Part shown: piece by piece, positions 16,305 through 23,946 of the stretch
Layout: every line of letters starts with the position of its first letter
Position numbering within the stretch: position 1 is the stretch's first letter
Assembly (NCBI GenBank): GCA_019638795.1
Contig: JAHBTB010000007.1
Location: forward strand, 1-64,000
Reading direction: 5' to 3'
DNA: 64,000 bases
Origin: Fimbriimonadaceae bacterium
GTDB lineage: Bacteria > Armatimonadota > Fimbriimonadia > Fimbriimonadales > Fimbriimonadaceae
Program-made: the position numbers and the translations under genes
The notes under the pieces: generated by a model
Seen by the model: the letters and a program-made list of their open reading frames with translations, nothing else
Told to the model about the DNA's origin: nothing
Database searches by the model: none

Positions 16305-17096
16305 TTGAAAACTTGGAGCAACAGTGTCTTGGCCGCGGTGCTCGCCGTGGTCGTCGGGATCAGCCTGGGGTGTGGTGGCGGTGGCGGCGGACCTTCCACC
16401 AGTTCGGGCGGCGGCGGTGGCGGCGGTGGTGGCGCGATTCCTGTCGCCGGACAGTACCTGGAGTTCTTTGGCCAGAACGGCGCCCAGGTCGATCCACTCA
16501 ACCTGACGGCCGGTTCGTCCTACACCGTCCAATACGTCAACTACGACTTGGTCGGAAGCCGGTCGGTCCTCTCCGCCCATAACTGGACCCTGCAGGGCAC
16601 GGGGTCGGCGTCCATCTCGGGCACCGGCATCATGCAGGTTCCCGTCGACCCCAACGTGAACTTCAAAGTGTCGGCCCAATCGACCGTCAGTGGGACCGTC
16701 AAAACCCTCACTCAGGACTGCCGTGTCGCCCGGGGGACGGCGAGCGTCAGTGGCAAAGTCATGTCGTCTAACGGTGTGACCGGGTTGGTGTATGTCCAAG
16801 TAGACATCTACGACAACAACCTCAACCGGGTGGGTGGTTGTCTGACCGGTGCGGGGGGGGCCTTCACCGCGGTCTGCCCCACCAACGCCAAGTGGATCAC
16901 CCTCAAGAGCGCGACGATCCCCGACACCTACTTCAGCGCCCTGAGCTACCAGGGTAAGGACTACTCGGTCTTTGGGACGACGTGCCTGGCCGCGTTGCCG
17001 ACATTGGCGGGCGGGAACAACGCGTTGCCTGCCCCGATGATCGTGCCCCGGTTGGCCGACGGACCGCCTCCTCCGCCCAGTGGATGCGGTTCCTAA
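16305..17096 (+). CDS. Lipoprotein with polyglycine linker and carboxypeptidase-regulatory-like domain
   Basis: 263 residues from TTG 16305, preferred over GTG 16272 because AAAGGA lies eight bases upstream and the result is a proper lipoprotein signal (MKTWSNSVLAAVLAVVVG, lipobox SLGC). The lipidated Cys is followed by six Gly, a PSTSS insert and nine more Gly, a flexible tether encoded by simple GGC/GGT repeats. The rest is beta-rich; ASVSGKVMSS through YVQVDIYD resembles a CarboxypepD_reg domain. The tail is Pro-rich. Function unknown; surface-exposed on the membrane. Confidence 0.75.
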   Translation: MKTWSNSVLAAVLAVVVGISLGCGGGGGGPSTSSGGGGGGGGGAIPVAGQYLEFFGQNGAQVDPLNLTAGSSYTVQYVNYDLVGSRSVLSAHNWTLQGTGSASISGTGIMQVPVDPNVNFKVSAQSTVSGTVKTLTQDCRVARGTASVSGKVMSSNGVTGLVYVQVDIYDNNLNRVGGCLTGAGGAFTAVCPTNAKWITLKSATIPDTYFSALSYQGKDYSVFGTTCLAALPTLAGGNNALPAPMIVPRLADGPPPPPSGCGS

Positions 17097-17124
17097 GAAT
17101 GTAACTCCCGGACGGCACGGACAG

Positions 17125-17130
17125 TAGAAT
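17125..17130 (+). promoter_or_regulatory. -10 box ahead of the cyclase gene
   Basis: TAGAAT ends ten bases before GTG 17141. Because a transcript would begin near 17137, the in-frame TTG at 17132 would lie upstream of it; this decides the start codon of the cyclase. Confidence 0.45.
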
Positions 17131-17140
17131 ATTGTCGACA

Positions 17141-18409
17141 GTGGCCCCCGACGAAATCACCCGCGCGACCGAGCAAGTGCTGGCGGACGACCGCATCCAC
17201 GAGATGTTGGCGCTCGCTTCACGTCTGCGCGCCGTCCGGGGCGGGGAACTCGACGACGAAGCGGTCGCGGCCGTCGCCGAGGCCACTGGTGCGCCCTTGG
17301 AATACGTCAGGTTGGCCGTCCGGGGCCTGCCCGAGGCGGAGCAAAAGACCAGCCCGGTCCAGCGGCTGAAGAACAGCTTCCTCGCCTTCGACCCCGACGT
17401 CCGACGGTACGCAATGGGGGGCGTCGTCGGCGGGGCGATGGGGCTCTTGTCCGCATGGTCGATGGTCACCCAAGACAACTCGGGCTTTCTGGGGTGCCTT
17501 GTCTTCGTCGGTCTGGTCGCCGCCATCTGGAACGCGGCGATCAGTCGCCACGAGCGGACGGCGGCCCTGGCCGGTGCGGTGTCCGGTGGGGTCTGGACCC
17601 TGACGACCGCCTTGGTCTTGTTCGTCCACACCTTGGTCCGTCCGATGCTCTTGGCCACGGGGATGCCGGCGGGAGCCTTGATGGGCTTGCACCCTGCGAT
17701 GCTCGTCGTCGGCCTGCTGGGTGGGGCGCTTGTCGGCTTCACCGTGCACGCCATGTTGGGCAAGAACCGCTCGGTGCTGGGCCTGCGGGACCCCAGCAAG
17801 GAGCGGCACGAGATGCTCCAGCAACTCTTGGAGATCACCGAGAAGCTGAAGTCTGACGAGAGGTTTGTGACGTTCCTTAGCGCCGACATCGTCGGCTCGA
17901 CCAAGCTCAAGGTGCTGGCCGACCCCTTGTCGGTCGAGTTCACCTTTACCGAATACCACCGGTTTGTCGAGACGATCGTCAACCGCAACGGCGGCCGGAT
18001 CCATTCGACGGCTGGTGACGGTGTCACCGCCGCCTTCGAGAACCCCGCCCAAGGCTTCACGGCAGCAAAGGCGATCATGGCGGGCCTCTTTGAATTCAAC
18101 GCCTTCCGTAACCGGACGGGGCAGGCGATCGAACTCAGGACGGGCCTGCACACCGGGAGCGTCTTGGCCCCGGGAAAGGACGTCACCCAAGTCAACTTCG
18201 CCCACGTCATCGACGTCGCCGCGCACATGCAGAAGGCCGCCGACGCGGGGGCGTTGGTCGTGAGCGAGGAGACGACCAAATACCTGCCTGGTGGACCGAC
18301 GTCGGTCGGCACCGAGACGGTGACGGTCGAAGACTTGGTCGGCTACGTGTGGCGCCCGAGCCGGGTCGCGGTGCCTGTCTTCGCCAGCGCGGACACTCCC
18401 CGCAACTGA
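17141..18409 (+). CDS. Membrane-bound class III adenylate/guanylate cyclase
   Basis: 422 residues. N-terminal soluble helical part, then four transmembrane segments between about residues 85 and 205, and a C-terminal class III cyclase domain: FLSADIVGSTKLK (first metal Asp), IHSTAGDGVTAAF (GDG with second metal Asp) and ELRTGLHTGSV. A purine-selecting and transition-state Asn/Arg set is partly seen (NFAHVIDVAAHMQKAA). It should make cAMP or cGMP at the inner membrane, probably as a dimer. The start is set by a -10 box (see 17125). Substrate choice cannot be read with certainty. Confidence 0.88.
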   Translation: MAPDEITRATEQVLADDRIHEMLALASRLRAVRGGELDDEAVAAVAEATGAPLEYVRLAVRGLPEAEQKTSPVQRLKNSFLAFDPDVRRYAMGGVVGGAMGLLSAWSMVTQDNSGFLGCLVFVGLVAAIWNAAISRHERTAALAGAVSGGVWTLTTALVLFVHTLVRPMLLATGMPAGALMGLHPAMLVVGLLGGALVGFTVHAMLGKNRSVLGLRDPSKERHEMLQQLLEITEKLKSDERFVTFLSADIVGSTKLKVLADPLSVEFTFTEYHRFVETIVNRNGGRIHSTAGDGVTAAFENPAQGFTAAKAIMAGLFEFNAFRNRTGQAIELRTGLHTGSVLAPGKDVTQVNFAHVIDVAAHMQKAADAGALVVSEETTKYLPGGPTSVGTETVTVEDLVGYVWRPSRVAVPVFASADTPRN

Positions 18410-18412
18410 CCG

Positions 18413-19615
18413 TCAGGACACGGCGTCGGGCGGCATGTCGGGTTGGTATCCGTCATCGGAGTGGCCGCCGTCGTCGCGACCGTCTTTGCCCACGCTGTAG
18501 ACCTTGTAGTCCGATCCCGCGGCGTAGTAGACGAACGGGTTGCCGGAGTACGGGTCGACGGCGATTGTGCCCAGGTGGTCGATCGCGGCCGGGGCGTCGC
18601 CACGGAGGGCTGCGGCCCGGCACCGGCTGTCTACGGCCCAGAGCCGGGCAGAGGCGAGGAACTTGTCGCGCAGGTCCAGGTAGGTGAACACGGGCGAGAA
18701 GAAGTGCTGGCTGAAGCGCTTCCACGGTCGGCTCTGCTTGTCGGGGAAGGTGATGGGCTTTCGCTGGTTGGGGGTCTGGGCCGCGATGCTCTTGGCGTAC
18801 GCCGCCGTGGTGTGGGCCTCTTCAGCAAAGGCGGCGAAGTAGGCGGGCCGGTCCTCATCTTTGAGGTTCCGCAGGTAGGTGACCGCGTCGTGGGAGTCCT
18901 TGTAGAGGAGGTCTTCGAGTTTGGTCGTCTCTTTGTCGCGGTAGGAGTCCTTCACCGTCTGGACTGCGGCCAGCATCGCCTGTTCCTGATGGTCGATGAC
19001 CTCGGCGGCGTCCCCGCAACGTTTCAAGGCGTCCGACACGCCTTGCGACAGCTTGACCAAGAGGTCGGGGCTCAGTTCCTCTTGGTGGTCGCGGACCACC
19101 TGTCGGATTTGGGAAAAGACGCCGTAGCCGACGGAAGCGTCTTCGACGTCGCCCTTCGTGAGGTCACAGGCAAAGCGAAGGCCGCTGACGGCCAAGTCAA
19201 TGGCCGCTGCATCCTCCCGGGCGTCGAACAGCGCCTGGGTTTTCCAGGCAAACCCCCGCCCGATCAGGAACCAGTCTTCTCTCACCGTGTCAACTTTGAA
19301 CGGCCCGTGGGCCCGGTAGACGAAGTCGCATGGGTGTCGGGTGGCCTTGGAAACGGATTCGAGGACCGGCGACAGCGTCGAGACCATCTTCACCTTAAAG
19401 CCGGAGGTGAAGTTGCGGCGACGGTCTTCCTTGGGGACGAGGTCGGCGGTCGTCTTTGCCGCGATCAGATAGTCGTCGTAAGCGTTACCTGACCCAGCCT
19501 TCGGAATGTAGGGCTCCTCTTCCTTAAAGACGGTCACATAGGGGACAGGGGGCTTCCTGGCACAACCGCATAGAACAAGGGTCGCCAGCATCCATGCGTG
19601 CGATTTCCTGAACAC
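18413..19615 (-). CDS. Large lipoprotein with pseudopilin-like C-terminal tail
   Basis: 400 residues from a GTG. Lipobox LCGC with Cys18; mature protein mostly alpha-helical (several HQEQ/KLSQ helices), no enzyme motif recognised. The last 50 residues, DPYSGNPFVYY...DYKVYSVGKDGRDDGG, match the tail of type II secretion major pseudopilins (GspG), where this loop binds calcium, though here there is no prepilin N-terminus. Such tails are frequent in Planctomycete and Armatimonadota proteins. Function unknown. It converges with the cyclase and is divergent from the nucleotidyltransferase. Confidence 0.75.
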   Translation of the reverse strand: MFRKSHAWMLATLVLCGCARKPPVPYVTVFKEEEPYIPKAGSGNAYDDYLIAAKTTADLVPKEDRRRNFTSGFKVKMVSTLSPVLESVSKATRHPCDFVYRAHGPFKVDTVREDWFLIGRGFAWKTQALFDAREDAAAIDLAVSGLRFACDLTKGDVEDASVGYGVFSQIRQVVRDHQEELSPDLLVKLSQGVSDALKRCGDAAEVIDHQEQAMLAAVQTVKDSYRDKETTKLEDLLYKDSHDAVTYLRNLKDEDRPAYFAAFAEEAHTTAAYAKSIAAQTPNQRKPITFPDKQSRPWKRFSQHFFSPVFTYLDLRDKFLASARLWAVDSRCRAAALRGDAPAAIDHLGTIAVDPYSGNPFVYYAAGSDYKVYSVGKDGRDDGGHSDDGYQPDMPPDAVS

Positions 19616-19680
19616 AGTTCAATCGTAGCATCACCAACGTGCCAGGCGGACCGACGTGCCAAACTCTTTACCGTCAACTC

Positions 19681-20610
19681 ATGAAAGGCGTCATTCTTGC
19701 AGCCGGTAAGGGCACGCGGCTGTATCCGGTCACCAAAGCAGTCCCCAAACCTCTTCTCCCCATCGCCAACAAGATGACCTTGGCCTATGCCTTTGACCAA
19801 CTGAAAGAGTGTGGGGTGACCGAGGTCGCCGTCGTCGTCGGCGAAAACGAGCCGGCGATGCGGGAGGCGCTTGGCAATGGCTCTGCGTTCGGCCTAGACC
19901 TGGCGTTTGTCCGCCAGCCGGACCCCAAGGGCCTCGCCCACGCGGTGGGGTTTGCCCAAGATTTTGTCGCGGGCGACGACTTCATCCTCTACCTGGGTGA
20001 CGCGATCTACAGCGAGCCGCTTGCCCCCTTCGTGCAGATGTTTCGCGATCGAGGATGCGCAAACCTCAACCTGGTGAAGGAGGTGGACGACCCCCGTCGG
20101 TTCGGCGTCGCCAACGTGGACGGAGACCGGATCGTCAAGTTGGTGGAGAAGCCCCCCGTGCCGGAGTCTAACCTCGCCATGGCGGGGATGTACGTCTTTG
20201 GCCCCCAAATTTGGGACGTCTTGCCGGACTTGCAGCCAAGCGCGCGGGGGGAATATGAGATCACCGACGCGATCCAGACCTTGGTCGACCAAGGGCAAGA
20301 GGTGCTCGCCGGGGTCTACAAGGGCGACTGGTTTGACACGGGGACGCTACCGAGCTTTTTGGAGACGAGCCGGTTCCTGACAAAGAACGGTCGGCTTGTC
20401 GCTTCGGACGCTGTCGTGCAGGGTGACGCGGCCGAACATGTGGTGGTCGGGGCCGGTGCCCGGGTCACTTGCGGCACGATCAGAGACTCCGTCGTGCTAC
20501 CGGGAGCAGACATCCAAGTCAAAGGCGACATCGTCGGGTGCCTGCTTGGCGGCGTCGTCGCTTCCGACGCCCCCTTGTCGAACGTCGTCAAGTACGGTGA
20601 CCTGGAATAG
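19681..20610 (+). CDS. Sugar-1-phosphate nucleotidyltransferase (glucose-1-phosphate thymidylyltransferase type)
   Basis: 309 residues from ATG 19681. The nucleotidyltransferase signature GVILAAGKGTRLYPVTKAVPKPLLPI is at the N-terminus, then LYLGDAIYSE metal-binding Asp, FGVANVDGDRIVKLVEKP, and YKGDWFDTGTLPSFLE. The C-terminal 70 residues form a left-handed beta-helix (repeats such as VVQGDAAEHVVVGAGARV), as in long RmlA-like and archaeal enzymes. It activates a hexose-1-phosphate with dTTP or UTP for surface polysaccharide synthesis. No neighbouring rml genes, so the exact nucleotide is open. Confidence 0.88.
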   Translation: MKGVILAAGKGTRLYPVTKAVPKPLLPIANKMTLAYAFDQLKECGVTEVAVVVGENEPAMREALGNGSAFGLDLAFVRQPDPKGLAHAVGFAQDFVAGDDFILYLGDAIYSEPLAPFVQMFRDRGCANLNLVKEVDDPRRFGVANVDGDRIVKLVEKPPVPESNLAMAGMYVFGPQIWDVLPDLQPSARGEYEITDAIQTLVDQGQEVLAGVYKGDWFDTGTLPSFLETSRFLTKNGRLVASDAVVQGDAAEHVVVGAGARVTCGTIRDSVVLPGADIQVKGDIVGCLLGGVVASDAPLSNVVKYGDLE

Positions 20611-20623
20611 GCGCCAAGCAAAA

Positions 20624-20653
20624 GCCCCCCTTCCGGCAAGCCGATAGGGGGGC
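20624..20653 (-). terminator. Intrinsic terminator of the 47-residue lipoprotein gene
   Basis: Stem GCCCCCC/GGGGGGC (20624-20630 and 20647-20653) with a 16-base loop; read on the minus strand it is followed by TTTTGCTT. It also lies 13 bases after the plus-strand nucleotidyltransferase and may act for both. Confidence 0.75.
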
Positions 20654-20676
20654 AAGTCGCTAGTTCTTGTTCGGAA

Positions 20677-20820
20677 TTACTTGGACTCAGCCGGCTTGTC
20701 ACCGGCAGGTGCCGCCTTGTCGGCCGCAGCCTTGTCACCACCGGCGGCAGGCTCGCTGCAGCCAGCAAGAATTCCGCCGACCAGAGCCAGCGCGATCGTC
20801 ACAAAGAGAATCTTTTTCAT
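20677..20820 (-). CDS. Very small lipoprotein (47 residues)
   Basis: Reads MKKILFVTIALALVGGILAGC, then SEPAAGGDKAAADKAA and APAGDKPAESK, ending TAA. Classic lipoprotein signal with lipobox ILAGC (Cys21) and a 26-residue Ala/Lys/Asp/Pro-rich mature part. GGAGGA lies eight bases before the ATG and a terminator follows the stop, so it is a complete transcription unit despite its size. Function unknown; Ala/Lys/Pro-rich small lipoproteins are often structural envelope components. It resembles the lipoproteins paired with pseudopilins but has no pilin beside it. Confidence 0.85.
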   Translation of the reverse strand: MKKILFVTIALALVGGILAGCSEPAAGGDKAAADKAAPAGDKPAESK

Positions 20821-21005
20821 TTTCGTGTCCTCCTCCAAGAGCCAGCTGTGTCAGTGCCGCTCCGTATATCAAGATACCCGTAAGACTACGGGTTCGCTTC
20901 ACCAATTTTTCCTACGGGCCCGGCGTCAGGTTCAAATTTGGTGTCGAGTGGTGGAATGTCAGGCCGGAACTGCCGATGATTCCATGAAGGGTCCTCGGCC
21001 ACGCC

Positions 21006-22247
21006 ATGTCTAGCCTTCCCGAGCCACAGCCTCAACCGATCGCGGAGCCGTCCGTCGAGGTGCAGGCAGTTGACACGACGCCCGTGCTTCATGTTGAAGT
21101 CGGCGGGGCTGGCCCTTTGCCTCCCGAAATTTCGGAAGAAGAACTGGCGGCGGCACTCCTGAACCCGGTCGACCTGGAAGAACAAGAGCCGGTCGAAGCC
21201 GACGAACTGGAACTGTCTGAGGAGGAAGTCGCGCAACTGACAGCCGAGTTGCACCAGCGATACCCTCACATCCAGGAGCAGATCGACGCCTACAACGCGA
21301 CGGCAGGGGCGGACATCGACCTAGACCAGCTTGAATCTCAAGCCTCCACGGTCGTCGACCAGACCGTGAACCCCGGTGAGCCCAGTTCGACGGTAGAAAT
21401 CGACGACTTGGTCAGCCAGGTGCGGGAGGTTGACGAGCCTGCCCCGACGGCGGTCGAGATCCCCGACGACGGCGCGATGTCTGACGCCGACATCGCCGCG
21501 CTCTTCGACAAGGTCCAGGCATCCGACCCGGTGACCCCCGAACCTGGCGAAGGCGTTGGCATAGAAGCACCCCAACCTGCCACCGAGACGCCTGCCGCCG
21601 AGGACGACCCCGACGCCCCGATGTCGCTGGAGGAGATCCAGCGGCTCGTCCTCCAGTCGGAGAGCCTGGGGGCCCCGTCCCAGCCTGAGGCACCCAGCCC
21701 AACCGACCAAGGCGACCTAAAAATCCTCGGCGTGGACGCGCTCCAGCAGATGCTGGAGAACGACGCGCGCCTCAGTGCCCCCAGCGGGGCGTTTGAGGAA
21801 CCGAAGGCCGAGCCAGAGCCGATCTCCGGCATCCCGATGGTCGACGAGGACGCCCACTTTGAACCGCCCGCCGAGCCGGTCACGCTGGTGGACGAACAGG
21901 AGATGGAGCCGGTGCCGGAGTCGGTCGAGTGGGACCCCGAGGTCATCGCCAGGGTACCGATGGCACTCGCCGTGGCCGCCCTCGCCCTCCCGCTCCGGTT
22001 CGAAGACGAGAAGTTGGTCTGCCTTGTCGCCGACCCCATCGACCATGGGGCAGTGGGGCAGATATCCCAAGCCCTGCACTGCATGGTCGAGACGCGACCG
22101 GCCCCGATCGGGGACGTCGTGCGTTCACTCAGGGCGGCATACACGCACGCCGACGCGTCCTCGGCACGGTTGGCGATGGACGCGGCGGCCCGGTCGGGGC
22201 CAGGCCTTGTCGGGATGGTCACCAAGCTATGGAAGAAGGTGTCATAG
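21006..22247 (+). CDS. Acidic low-complexity protein with C-terminal MshEN/GspE-N-like domain
   Basis: 413 residues. The first 300 are strongly acidic and Pro-rich with four short helical motifs of similar shape: PEISEEELAAAL, LELSEEEVAQLT, AMSDADIAALFD and PMSLEEIQRLVL. Residues about 310-385 (VIARVPMALAVAALALPLRFEDEKLVCLVADP and so on) resemble the N-terminal domain of GspE/MshE ATPases, which in MshE binds c-di-GMP. No ATPase domain is attached. It ends with an amphipathic basic stretch. The next gene, one base after the stop, is a ParA-like protein. Likely a cytoplasmic adaptor of the pilus or secretion machinery; this is inference. Confidence 0.7.
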   Translation: MSSLPEPQPQPIAEPSVEVQAVDTTPVLHVEVGGAGPLPPEISEEELAAALLNPVDLEEQEPVEADELELSEEEVAQLTAELHQRYPHIQEQIDAYNATAGADIDLDQLESQASTVVDQTVNPGEPSSTVEIDDLVSQVREVDEPAPTAVEIPDDGAMSDADIAALFDKVQASDPVTPEPGEGVGIEAPQPATETPAAEDDPDAPMSLEEIQRLVLQSESLGAPSQPEAPSPTDQGDLKILGVDALQQMLENDARLSAPSGAFEEPKAEPEPISGIPMVDEDAHFEPPAEPVTLVDEQEMEPVPESVEWDPEVIARVPMALAVAALALPLRFEDEKLVCLVADPIDHGAVGQISQALHCMVETRPAPIGDVVRSLRAAYTHADASSARLAMDAAARSGPGLVGMVTKLWKKVS

Positions 22248-22248
22248 A

Positions 22249-22908
22249 GTGAGAACCGTGCTCTTCGCCAACCAAAAAGGCGGGGTCGGACGCACCACGG
22301 TGTCGGGGAACGTCGCCGCCGCCGCCGCCCGTGCCGGCACCTCCACGGCCTGGGTCACGACCGCCGACGGAGATTGGGCGAGGGTCGAGAACTTGACCGT
22401 CTTCGGCTCTGACCCTTCCGGCTTGCGTCAAGCGGTGAACGACGCCCAGGCGGCCGTCGCCGACGGTCTCGTCGTCGTCGACCTGCCCGCCTGTGACCAT
22501 GGTGCCGGCTGGTGGACCGGCGAAGGCGACGTGGTTCTCGTGTCGGACGGCGACGCCGCTTCGCTTTACGCGGCCTTGGAGGCCGTCAAGGCTTGGCGTG
22601 ACGCCTTGAAACCGCCGATGGGGTTTGTCCTCAACCGGGTCGGTGCCGACGTGGCTGACGAAGTCGCCGCCAACTTCCGCAAGACCGTCGCCCAGTACGC
22701 GAGCGTCACCGTATCTCGCCTGGGATCGGTCTCGAACAGCGCCGAGTCGGGAACGCTCGCCAACACGGGAAGGTTTTGTCAGGGTAAGGCGACGGCGTGC
22801 TATGGGGCCCTCGCGAGGCGATTGATGACTGTCACCGAGACAACTGCGACGACCACTGACGCGATGGATGTCCTCCGGAGCCGTCGCGAACGTCTGAGGG
22901 CCGCCTGA
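22249..22908 (+). CDS. ParA/MinD-like ATPase with altered P-loop
   Basis: 219 residues from GTG 22249, one base after the previous stop. The deviant Walker A reads KGGVGRTT: the family's signature first Lys is kept but the P-loop Lys is Arg. Walker B is GLVVVDLPA; a VLNRVGAD segment matches the MinD switch/base-binding area. It is shorter than typical MinD (about 260). CpaE/TadZ pilus-localising proteins are ParA relatives with similarly modified P-loops, so a role in placing a pilus or secretion complex with its MshEN-like partner is plausible. It has no ParB partner. Confidence 0.8.
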   Translation: MRTVLFANQKGGVGRTTVSGNVAAAAARAGTSTAWVTTADGDWARVENLTVFGSDPSGLRQAVNDAQAAVADGLVVVDLPACDHGAGWWTGEGDVVLVSDGDAASLYAALEAVKAWRDALKPPMGFVLNRVGADVADEVAANFRKTVAQYASVTVSRLGSVSNSAESGTLANTGRFCQGKATACYGALARRLMTVTETTATTTDAMDVLRSRRERLRAA

Positions 22909-22983
22909 CCAATGGTACGTCCCCGAGTAGCCAATAATGGAAGGGACGGGCGGCCAGCGGTGGCCGTGCCGTCGAGGATCAAC

Positions 22984-23940
22984 GTGGATCAAGACCGACA
23001 TCTCGATTTTCTTCGTGTCACCGAGGCGGCCGCCCTGGCCGCGTCCCGCTGGGTGGGCAAGGGCCGCCGCGACGAGGCCGACCAAGCCGCTTGTGAAGCG
23101 ATGCGAGGGGAGCTGAACGACATGGCGATGTGCGCCACGATCGTGATCGGCGAAGGTGAACGCGACGAAGCGCCGATGCTCTACATCGGCGAGTGCCTGG
23201 GTAGCGGAGACGGACCCAGCGTCCAAATCGCGGTCGATCCCTTGGAAGGCACCAACCTCTGTGCTAACGGTACGCCGAACGCGATTTCGGTCTTGGCCGC
23301 GGCGATCGAGGGCGAAGGGTTCTTGATGCACGCCCCGGACTGCTACATGGAGAAGCTGGTCGTCGGCCCAGAGTGTGCCGGCGTCGTCGACATCACCTTG
23401 CCCCCGCGGGTCAATGTCCGCCTCATGGCTAAGTCTCTGGGCAAAGACGTGGACGAATTGATCATCGGTATCCTTGACCGGCCCCGCCATGAGGCCCTGA
23501 TCCAGGAACTCCGGGACGCGGGTTGCCGGGTCCACCTGGTCCCCGACGGAGACCTGTCCGTCGCCATCGCCGCGCTCGACCCCGAGTCTGGAGTCGACGG
23601 TCTGATGGGGACCGGCGGCGCGCCAGAAGGTGTCATCACCGCCGCGGCCGTCCTCTGCACGGGCGGTGAGATGCAGGCCCGGCTGATCTTCCGTAACGAT
23701 GAGGAGAAGGCACGGGCCAAGAAGATGATGGACGGCGATTGTGACCGCGTCCTGCAAACCGCGGACATGGCCCGCGGAAAGGTCTACTTCTCCGCCACGG
23801 GCATCACCCCGGGCGACCTCCTGCGTGGCGTCAGGTTCACGCGGAACTACGCGCGCACCGAGTCGATCCTCATGCAGTCCAGCAACGGGACGATCCGGCG
23901 GGTCGAGACGAGTTTTGCCCTGAACCAGCGGGGGGACTGA
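22984..23940 (+). CDS. glpX: Class II fructose-1,6-bisphosphatase
   Basis: 318 residues from GTG 22984, chosen because GAGG lies six bases upstream and the protein then begins MDQDRHLDFLRVTEAAALAA as GlpX does. Key motifs: VIGEGERDEAPMLYIGE, VDPLEGTN (metal-binding Asp and Glu), ISVLAAA, MEKLVVGP, and GTGGAPEGVITAAA. It hydrolyses fructose-1,6-bisphosphate in gluconeogenesis and can act on sedoheptulose-1,7-bisphosphate in some bacteria. It stands apart from other central-carbon genes here. Confidence 0.93.
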   Translation: MDQDRHLDFLRVTEAAALAASRWVGKGRRDEADQAACEAMRGELNDMAMCATIVIGEGERDEAPMLYIGECLGSGDGPSVQIAVDPLEGTNLCANGTPNAISVLAAAIEGEGFLMHAPDCYMEKLVVGPECAGVVDITLPPRVNVRLMAKSLGKDVDELIIGILDRPRHEALIQELRDAGCRVHLVPDGDLSVAIAALDPESGVDGLMGTGGAPEGVITAAAVLCTGGEMQARLIFRNDEEKARAKKMMDGDCDRVLQTADMARGKVYFSATGITPGDLLRGVRFTRNYARTESILMQSSNGTIRRVETSFALNQRGD

Positions 23941-23946
23941 CCCCGC

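Noticed and set aside
16366-16437. Simple GGC/GGT repeats, possibly a phase-variable tract
   Set aside because: The codons are mixed and the tract keeps frame in triplets, so length change would alter linker length only; no evidence for switching.
20861-20878. Near-palindromic GTAT/ATAC element upstream of the 47-residue lipoprotein gene
   Set aside because: Only four-base arms around ATCAAG; too weak to call an operator.
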